DNA from: [Eubacterium] saphenum
GTDB taxonomy: Bacteria > Bacillota > Clostridia > Oscillospirales > Ruminococcaceae
NCBI GenBank assembly: GCA_004555855.1
Contig: SFJQ01000012.1
Location: 1-27,929, forward strand
Length of the DNA: 27,929 nucleotides
Reading direction: 5' to 3'
Positions 22,948 through 27,929 of the stretch are shown piece after piece. A model generated the notes under the pieces. That model worked only from the letters and a program-made list of their open reading frames with translations. It did no database searches and had not been told where the DNA came from. The translations under genes and the position numbers were made by a program. Every line of letters begins with the position of its first letter. Position 1 is the first letter of the stretch.

Positions 22948-24951
22948 ATGAAGAAAAACAAATTATCCGGCGTTATCATCTACTTTTTGATTATTATTCT
23001 GCTTATCGTGGGAGTAGTTTCCGTGCTTAATCTTGCGGGAAACGGCTCGCGCACTGCGACAAAGCGGTATTCCGAGGTTATCGCGGAGTTCGACAATCTG
23101 AACGTTTCCGCATACGAGCTTGATTTGGGCAGCGGCTCGCTGAAGTATCAGCTCAAAAGTGACGGCGACTCGTCAAAGGTTTATGTGTACAGCGTGCCGA
23201 ACGTCAACATTTTTATAAACGACATCAATTCCGGTTACACGAGCGCGGGCAAAATCGCGAACTACCGTCTGCGCTATAACGAGGCAAATCCCGACAAGCC
23301 GCTTGTCGAGAACTATATCCCGATATCCGACAACTCGTTCTGGATGAATTTGCTCCCGTATCTGTTTTTGGTACTGGTGATGGTGATTTTCACCATTGTG
23401 ATTTTCCGTCAGTCGGCGGGCGGCGGCAAGATGAACTCGTTCTCCCGCGCAAATGTTCGTCAGATGACGGGCAAAAAGGTGACGTTTGAGGACGTTGCGG
23501 GCGCGGACGAGGAAAAGCAGGAGCTTGTCGAAATTGTCGATTACCTCAAAAACCCGAACAAATACCGTGAAATCGGCGCGAGAGTACCCAAGGGCGTTCT
23601 GCTCGAGGGACCTCCCGGAACCGGTAAAACGCTGCTTGCAAAGGCTGTTGCGGGAGAAGCAGACGCGCCGTTTTTCTCGATTTCCGGCTCGGATTTCGTG
23701 GAAATGTACGTCGGCGTCGGTGCTTCGCGCGTCCGCGATTTGTTCGACCAAGCGAAAAAGCACACTCCGTCCATCATCTTCATCGATGAAATCGACGCTG
23801 TCGGACGTCAGCGCGGCGCAGGTCTTGGCGGCGGTCACGATGAGCGTGAACAGACGCTGAACCAGCTCCTCGTTGAGATGGACGGCTTCACCGAAAACGA
23901 AAACATCATCGTTATGGCGGCAACCAACCGCCGCGATATACTCGACCCCGCGCTTCTCCGTCCGGGACGCTTCGACAGACAGGTTGTCGTGGGCTACCCC
24001 GACATCAAGGGACGTGAGGAAATCCTCAAGGTTCACACAAGAAATAAGAATATAGGTCCGGACGTTAACTTGAAGACAATCGCTGCGACAACAGCCGGCT
24101 TCACGGGCGCGGATTTGGAGAATTTGGTTAACGAAGCGGCTTTGCTTGCGGCTCGCAAGAACAAGAAAGCGGTCACCAAGGAGGACATCGAGGAGGCGAC
24201 AATCAAGGTTGTTGCAGGTCCCGAGAAGAAGTCCAAGGTGGTTTCCGAGGACGAGAAGAAGCTCACCGCTTATCACGAGGCAGGACACGCGATTACCACA
24301 TATTTCTGCCCCTCGCAGGACAAGGTTCATCAGGTGTCGATTATCCCGCGCGGAATGGCGGGCGGCTTCACAATGCACCTTCCCGAAAAAGACCGCAGCT
24401 TTGTTTCCAAGACCTATATGGAGGAGGAAATCGTCGTTCTGCTGGGCGGTCGTGCGGCTGAAAAGCTCATTCTTGACGATATTTCAACCGGCGCTTCAAA
24501 CGATATCGAGAGAGCAACCGGTGTTGCCAGAGATATGGTAATGCGCTACGGTTTTTCGGAGAAGCTCGGCCCGATTCTTTACGGCAGCGCAAGCCACGAG
24601 GTTTTCCTTGGCAGAGATTATTCTCAGGGCAAGAATTATTCCGAGAATGTCGCGTCCGAGATTGACGCGGAAATCCGCGAGCTTATCGAAACAGGCTACG
24701 AAAAGGCGAAGGATATCCTCACAACTCACGGCGATATGCTCGAGAAGTGCGCGCAGTACCTGATGAAGCACGAAAAAATCGACGGCCCCGATTTCTACAA
24801 GCTGATGGCGGGTGAAATCACGGTTGACGGCGATAAAGTCGAGCTTTCCGAAACCAAGGAAGCCCCTGCGGTTGACCTGAACAAAGACGCTGAAGAACCC
24901 GAGGTTGACCTGAACAAGGAAACCGAGGACAACTCCGAAAATAACGAATAA
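22948..24951 (+). CDS. ftsH: ATP-dependent zinc metalloprotease FtsH
   Basis: 667 residues. Membrane segments are at about 8-28 and 130-151, with an extracellular domain of about 100 residues between. The AAA+ module has Walker A GPPGTGKT (about 221-228), Walker B IIFIDEIDAVGRQRG and the SRH region TNRRDILDPALLRPGRFDRQ. The zinc site is HEAGH near 443, and the third ligand is in the later DDISTGASNDIERAT region. FtsH degrades membrane and short-lived cytosolic proteins as a hexamer. The C-terminal tail after about 635 is acidic and carries a repeated VDLNK phrase. AAAGGTGG precedes the start. It is transcribed with hpt. Confidence 0.97.
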   Translation: MKKNKLSGVIIYFLIIILLIVGVVSVLNLAGNGSRTATKRYSEVIAEFDNLNVSAYELDLGSGSLKYQLKSDGDSSKVYVYSVPNVNIFINDINSGYTSAGKIANYRLRYNEANPDKPLVENYIPISDNSFWMNLLPYLFLVLVMVIFTIVIFRQSAGGGKMNSFSRANVRQMTGKKVTFEDVAGADEEKQELVEIVDYLKNPNKYREIGARVPKGVLLEGPPGTGKTLLAKAVAGEADAPFFSISGSDFVEMYVGVGASRVRDLFDQAKKHTPSIIFIDEIDAVGRQRGAGLGGGHDEREQTLNQLLVEMDGFTENENIIVMAATNRRDILDPALLRPGRFDRQVVVGYPDIKGREEILKVHTRNKNIGPDVNLKTIAATTAGFTGADLENLVNEAALLAARKNKKAVTKEDIEEATIKVVAGPEKKSKVVSEDEKKLTAYHEAGHAITTYFCPSQDKVHQVSIIPRGMAGGFTMHLPEKDRSFVSKTYMEEEIVVLLGGRAAEKLILDDISTGASNDIERATGVARDMVMRYGFSEKLGPILYGSASHEVFLGRDYSQGKNYSENVASEIDAEIRELIETGYEKAKDILTTHGDMLEKCAQYLMKHEKIDGPDFYKLMAGEITVDGDKVELSETKEAPAVDLNKDAEEPEVDLNKETEDNSENNE

Positions 24952-24958
24952 AATCAAT

Positions 24959-24989
24959 CCGCTCCGCGATAAAGCGGGGCGGAATTTTG
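24959..24989 (+). terminator. Probable terminator after ftsH
   Basis: CCGCTCCGC (24959-24967) pairs fully with GCGGGGCGG (24974-24982), with one G-U pair and a 6-base loop. It is followed by AATTTTG. The short U-run suggests partial termination. The next gene's ribosome binding site begins only about 8 nt later. Confidence 0.65.
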
Positions 24990-25004
24990 TGAAAAGGGGA
25001 AGTT

Positions 25005-25427
25005 ATGATAGAATACATAGACGAAGCGCCGAGCCTTGAGGAGTACAAGGAAATGCGCCGCGCGGTGAATTTTATGGCGCTGTCGGACAGGATTGCCGGA
25101 AATGCGCTCAACAACGCGTTTCACATCACCACAGTCCGCGACAACGGCAGAGCAATCGGAATGATACGCGTGCTTTCGGACGGGAGCTACGCGAATTTCA
25201 TCACGGACGTGATGGTTATTCCCGAGTATCAGCACCGCGGTATCGGCAAAGAAATGATGCGCAGGACGATTGATTTTATGTACGGCACGCTTGAAAAAGG
25301 CGAAACAATCGTGCTTTATCTCATGTCCGCGAGCGGCAGAGAGCCGTTTTACAAGCAGTTTGGTTTCCGCGAACGTCCAAACGAGGTCTGGGGCGCGGGA
25401 ATGAGCCAGTGGATTACAAAAAAATGA
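25005..25427 (+). CDS. GNAT family N-acetyltransferase
   Basis: A 140-residue single GNAT domain. The acetyl-CoA-binding motif A is VMVIPEYQHRGIGKEMM (about 67-83), preceded by the strand ANFITDVMV and followed by a C-terminal segment SGREPFYKQFGFRERP typical of the fold. The acceptor substrate cannot be predicted. AGGGGAAG lies 6 nt before the ATG at 25005. No promoter of its own is seen, so expression may come from read-through of the ftsH terminator. A strong terminator closes the unit at 25445. Confidence 0.88.
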   Translation: MIEYIDEAPSLEEYKEMRRAVNFMALSDRIAGNALNNAFHITTVRDNGRAIGMIRVLSDGSYANFITDVMVIPEYQHRGIGKEMMRRTIDFMYGTLEKGETIVLYLMSASGREPFYKQFGFRERPNEVWGAGMSQWITKK

Positions 25428-25444
25428 TTGATAAGAAAAATCGG

Positions 25445-25473
25445 GCGTTTTGAAAAAAACGCTTGTTTTTTTT
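25445..25473 (+). terminator. Intrinsic terminator after the GNAT gene
   Basis: GCGTTTT (25445-25451), loop GAAA, AAAACGC (25456-25462), then TTGTTTTTTTT. This is a perfect 7-bp stem with a tetraloop and a long U-tract. It closes the hpt-ftsH-acetyltransferase transcription unit. Confidence 0.8.
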
Positions 25474-25491
25474 GTGAAAATATGTTATAAT
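25463..25491 (+). promoter_or_regulatory. Sigma-A promoter for the leader ORF and corA
   Basis: TTGTTT (25463-25468), 17 bases, then a perfect TATAAT (25486-25491). The -35 box is embedded in the U-tract of the preceding terminator. Transcription should start near 25498, leaving about 140 nt before corA. Confidence 0.65.
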
Positions 25492-25532
25492 AAAATGTAA
25501 AATTATTGTTTTGAAGAAAAAGGGGTGAGATT

Positions 25533-25619
25533 ATGAGCGAGGACGGCGGTATTTGCCGAAGTAGAAATAGCAGGGGATTTGCCGCGCTTGTAATCACGGC
25601 AGGTTCTTTGCGCCAATAA
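25533..25619 (+). CDS. 28-codon leader ORF upstream of corA
   Basis: ATG 25533 is preceded by AGGGGTG with near-ideal spacing, and the frame runs 28 codons to TAA at 25617-25619. The peptide begins MSEDGGICRSRNSRGF and ends GSLRQ. It matches no family I know. The mRNA around it can form CGGC-N7-GCCG (25544-25558) and GCCG-N12-CGGC (25581-25600), and GGCG (25545-25548) could instead pair with CGCC (25611-25614). The stop lies 20 nt before the corA start codon. Translation of the ORF may tune corA expression (inference). It could also be a chance ORF. Confidence 0.5.
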   Translation: MSEDGGICRSRNSRGFAALVITAGSLRQ

Positions 25620-25639
25620 ATCAGCAAAGGAGTGCCGAA

Positions 25640-26587
25640 ATGGTAAAATATTACAGAAGTATTGAGGGAAAAGTCTGCGAGATAGAAAACCGCGAAATGG
25701 GCTGTTGGATTTCGGTCATCAACCCGACTGAAACGGAAATCTCCGACCTTGAAGAGGATATGAGCATCGACCGCGATTACATCAGAGCCGCGCTCGATGA
25801 GGAAGAGCCGTCGCGAATTGAAAGCGACGACGGCGTGACGCTGATTGTCGTGGACTATCCTGTCGCCGAGCAGGACAACGACCCCGACAAAACGCTGCTC
25901 TATTCCACAACGCCTATGTCCATCATCATCACCGATGAAAACGTCATCACGGTAAGCGCGAAGGAAAACGTGGTTATCGATGAGATTGCAAAGGGCGTTG
26001 TCAAGGGCATTCACACGAATTTGAGAACGCGCTTCGTTTTCACGATTTTGCTGAGAATTGCCGCGCGCTATTTGCAGTACCTCAAACAAATCGACAAAAT
26101 CTCGAATTACGTTGAGGGCAAGATGTACCTCTCGATGAAAAACAAGGGGCTTATTCAGCTTCTCGGGCTGGAGAAGTCGCTGGTTTATTTCTCGACATCG
26201 CTTAAAGCAAACGAAGCTGTCCTTGAAAAGCTGATGCGCGGACGTTATCTGAAGCTGTACGAGGAAGACCAGGATTTGCTCGATGATGTAATAATCGAGG
26301 TCAAGCAGGCTATTGAGATGACGGGAATTTACTCGAACATTCTGAGCGGCACGATGGACACATTCGCGTCAATTATCTCGAACAACCTGAATATCGTGAT
26401 GAAGCGAATGACGACAATCACCATCATAATCGCCGTCCCGACAATCGTTTTCAGTTTTTACGGAATGAACCTCAACGAAAACGCAGGCGGTCTGCCGATG
26501 GCAAACGTTTGGTTTCCGATAGCTCTGAGCGCGGTTTTGTCGGTTCTGGTCGGCGTGTTTATCAACTTTATCCAGAAATTCAAATAA
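25640..26587 (+). CDS. corA: CorA family divalent cation (Mg2+) transporter
   Basis: 315 residues. A large cytosolic alpha/beta domain (about 1-240) is followed by two membrane helices at about 255-275 and 288-311. The selectivity motif YGMNL follows the first helix (Gly-Met-Asn at about 275-277). CorA works as a pentamer that lets Mg2+ (also Co2+ and Ni2+ in some cases) flow into the cell. AAGGAG precedes the ATG at 25640. The leader ORF and the 140-nt upstream region suggest regulation at the mRNA level. I do not recognise an M-box Mg2+ riboswitch there. The dCache sensor gene follows after 24 nt without a terminator, so the two are likely co-transcribed. Confidence 0.95.
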   Translation: MVKYYRSIEGKVCEIENREMGCWISVINPTETEISDLEEDMSIDRDYIRAALDEEEPSRIESDDGVTLIVVDYPVAEQDNDPDKTLLYSTTPMSIIITDENVITVSAKENVVIDEIAKGVVKGIHTNLRTRFVFTILLRIAARYLQYLKQIDKISNYVEGKMYLSMKNKGLIQLLGLEKSLVYFSTSLKANEAVLEKLMRGRYLKLYEEDQDLLDDVIIEVKQAIEMTGIYSNILSGTMDTFASIISNNLNIVMKRMTTITIIIAVPTIVFSFYGMNLNENAGGLPMANVWFPIALSAVLSVLVGVFINFIQKFK

Positions 26588-26611
26588 GCGGTCAGCGGAA
26601 AGGAACTCCCG

Positions 26612-27730
26612 ATGAAAACGAATGAGAAACACTTGTTTTTTACAACAATAGTCGTTATTCTCGCGCTTCTCGCGGGGTTCACCGTGTACAATTTCATCTC
26701 GTTTTACGATAACGCTGTGCGAAATATCCAGTCGGTCGGCGAAAACGCTCTGGCTTATCAAACTGAGCAGCTCAACGGTTATCTCAACAAGGGAATGGAC
26801 GTGCTGAAGGTAACGTCGATTTCGGTTGAATATATGATGGCGGAGGGCAAAAACGCGCGTGATATCGAGAAGTTTCTGGTCGAGGAATCGCAGCGCTATA
26901 TGAGCGATATCGACAAGAATTTCACGGGAATTTACGGCTGGGTGCTGGGCGAGTACATTGACGGAATTGGCTGGACGCCGCCTGCGGATTATGTGGCGAA
27001 GGAGCGCGACTGGTACATTGCAGCCGAGAAAGCGCACGGAAACGCGGTTATCGTATCGCCTTATGTTGACGCGCAGACGCACACGGTTATGATTTCGGTG
27101 AGCCGAATGCTGTCGGACGGCGACTCGGTTATATCGCTTGATATCACGCTGAACGAAATCCAGTCGCTCACAAGTCAGATGGGACTTGACGATATGGGAT
27201 ACGGGTTTATCGTGGTGCGGGACGGAATGGTTGTCGCTCACCATAACATCGATGAGCTTGGAAAAAATTACTATGAAGACAGCGAAATGGGCGGGCTTTT
27301 GAACACAATCCCCGATGAACGCTCGGTTTTCGATTATGTGATTGACGGGCAGGAGTGCAAGATTTTCACCAACACGGTTATGGACGACCTGCGAGTTGTG
27401 CTGGTTATCGAAAGCACAAAGCTGTTTCGGGAAATCCACGGCATTCTCATCAGAAACATCGTGGTTTGCCTGATTGTTTTCGGGGTAATCGTGGTTTTCA
27501 GCTTGTTTATGATGAAGCGGCTGCGCGAGTCCTCCGATGTTGAACACACCAAACGGAACAAGGGGCAACCGATAATTCGACAAATGGCTTTATTTCCCTA
27601 TACCATAATAAACTCGTTAGTTATGCGAATATTAGAAACGACCAAAGAAGAAATTCTCTGGTCGTCTGTTCTATTAGTAATCTGCTCGATAAATGGGAAT
27701 TTGCCCAATAGATTCATATATCTTTTCTAA
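26612..27730 (+). CDS. dCache-domain transmembrane sensor with disrupted C-terminus
   Basis: Open frame of 372 residues. TM1 spans about 8-30. An extracellular double-Cache sensor (about 35-275) has KERDWYIAAEKAHGN (about 130-144), SPYVDAQTHTVMISVSR and LDITLNEIQSLTSQ, typical of ligand-sensing dCache domains. TM2 is about 284-308 and ends in MMKRLRESS. Such proteins normally continue into a signalling output (GGDEF, HD-GYP, histidine kinase or methyl-accepting domain). Here the frame instead enters AT-rich DNA at about 27550, codes roughly 55 unrelated residues and stops inside an antisense acetyltransferase gene. The output domain is therefore missing and the gene is probably a broken remnant. 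AAAGGA precedes the ATG. Which output it had cannot be seen. Confidence 0.8.
   Translation: MKTNEKHLFFTTIVVILALLAGFTVYNFISFYDNAVRNIQSVGENALAYQTEQLNGYLNKGMDVLKVTSISVEYMMAEGKNARDIEKFLVEESQRYMSDIDKNFTGIYGWVLGEYIDGIGWTPPADYVAKERDWYIAAEKAHGNAVIVSPYVDAQTHTVMISVSRMLSDGDSVISLDITLNEIQSLTSQMGLDDMGYGFIVVRDGMVVAHHNIDELGKNYYEDSEMGGLLNTIPDERSVFDYVIDGQECKIFTNTVMDDLRVVLVIESTKLFREIHGILIRNIVVCLIVFGVIVVFSLFMMKRLRESSDVEHTKRNKGQPIIRQMALFPYTIINSLVMRILETTKEEILWSSVLLVICSINGNLPNRFIYLF
27639..27664 (-). terminator. Terminator of the acetyltransferase gene
   Basis: On the minus strand, CGACCAGAGAA pairs with TTCTTTGGTCG around a TTTC loop, with 11 pairs including one G-U. It is followed by TTTCTAATATT. It lies about 50 nt after the stop codon of the antisense acetyltransferase gene. 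Confidence 0.65.
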
Positions 27731-27929
27731 AGCAAATAATGCGATTTGCTTCTTCAAATCCCATTGACAAATGAAATTTTAGGCTTATATCATTGTCGAT
27801 TTCACAATCACTTGCAAATTCAGTACAATGTTTTTCTTTAGCCCATTCTTCGCATTTTGAAAGAAGCTCTTTAGCATATCCACTATGTCTATATTCTTCC
27901 TCAATAAAAATCCCCTCTAAATATCCAAC
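27714..27929 (-). CDS. Aminoglycoside 6'-N-acetyltransferase-like GNAT protein, 3' part
   Basis: An open frame of 71 codons plus TGA (27716-27714) reads from the right edge, so the 5' part lies outside the window. It starts VGYLEGIFIEEEYRHSGYAK, which is the acetyl-CoA-binding motif A of GNAT enzymes, and continues with EWAKEKHCTEFASDCEID and HLSMGFEEANRIICFRK. The ASD...N..S...H..MGF.E..RI.CF pattern is that of AAC(6')-I aminoglycoside acetyltransferases, which inactivate amikacin, tobramycin and related drugs by acetylating the 6' amino group. Codons are strongly A/T-ending, unlike the surrounding chromosome, which suggests acquisition from a low-GC donor. Other acetyltransferase substrates are possible, and the exact AAC subtype cannot be named from this part. 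Confidence 0.75.
   Translation of the reverse strand, partial: VGYLEGIFIEEEYRHSGYAKELLSKCEEWAKEKHCTEFASDCEIDNDISLKFHLSMGFEEANRIICFRKDI

Larger units (their letters stand above)
27550..27929. mobile_element. AT-rich foreign segment joined to the dCache gene
   Basis: From about 27550 to the right edge the composition changes abruptly to AT-rich, with A/T-ending codons, unlike everything to the left. The segment carries the 3' end of an antisense aminoglycoside acetyltransferase-like gene and its terminator. No transposase, terminal inverted repeat or target duplication is visible, so the element type is unknown. A chimeric assembly junction is an alternative. Confidence 0.5.

Noticed and set aside
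26369..27583. A 404-codon frame antisense to corA and the sensor gene
   Set aside because: It spans two real genes on the other strand and has His/Arg/Asn-rich composition with no recognisable domain.
1..27929. tRNA, rRNA, CRISPR arrays or complete insertion sequences
   Set aside because: No regularly spaced repeats, cloverleaf-like segments, rRNA sequence or transposase genes were seen on either strand by eye.

Overview
The window looks like chromosomal DNA of an endospore-forming member of the Clostridia, probably a gut or rumen relative of the Oscillospiraceae/Ruminococcaceae. The evidence is a SpoIVB-type sporulation peptidase, the Firmicutes-type clusters gdpP-rplI-dnaB and tilS-hpt-ftsH, RNase J, strong AGGAGG-type ribosome binding sites, and sigma-A promoters with 17-bp spacers. 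The genus is inference. Codon third positions are mostly G or C, except in the last ~380 bases, which are conspicuously AT-rich. I see no rRNA, tRNA or CRISPR array.

Region 1 (1-10346, minus strand) is one seven-gene operon of the Ter (tellurium/chemical stress) type. In transcription order it encodes a TerY-like von Willebrand A protein, a PP2C phosphatase, a protein kinase with a zinc ribbon, a P-type Ca2+-ATPase, a canonical TerD, a beta-helix-TerD fusion, and a YceG-like protein that runs off the left edge as one open frame from 2034 to base 1. Gaps are only 18 to 48 nt, and a consensus sigma-A promoter lies at its head (10318-10346). The layout suggests a phospho-signalling triad joined to calcium transport, calcium-binding TerD proteins and the YceG 'biosynthetic module' protein. 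This is the most system-like part of the window.

Region 2 (10376-14950) holds a divergent GtrA-like membrane protein and a small unknown protein. They are followed by a Clp-type AAA+ unfoldase without a middle domain, behind a sequence resembling a forespore sigma-G promoter. spoIVB runs convergently, and the two stop codons share one TTAA.

Region 3 (15129-25427, plus strand) is a housekeeping run: RNase J with a long leader, the c-di-AMP phosphodiesterase GdpP, ribosomal protein L9, DnaB helicase, a short-form TilS, then hpt from its own promoter, ftsH and a GNAT acetyltransferase.

Region 4 (25445-27929) has a terminator overlapping a promoter, a 28-codon leader ORF just before a CorA magnesium transporter, and a dCache transmembrane sensor whose C-terminus is replaced near 27550 by AT-rich DNA. 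That DNA carries, on the minus strand, the 3' end of an aminoglycoside 6'-N-acetyltransferase-like gene. This looks like a recent insertion or rearrangement carrying a resistance gene, or an assembly junction.
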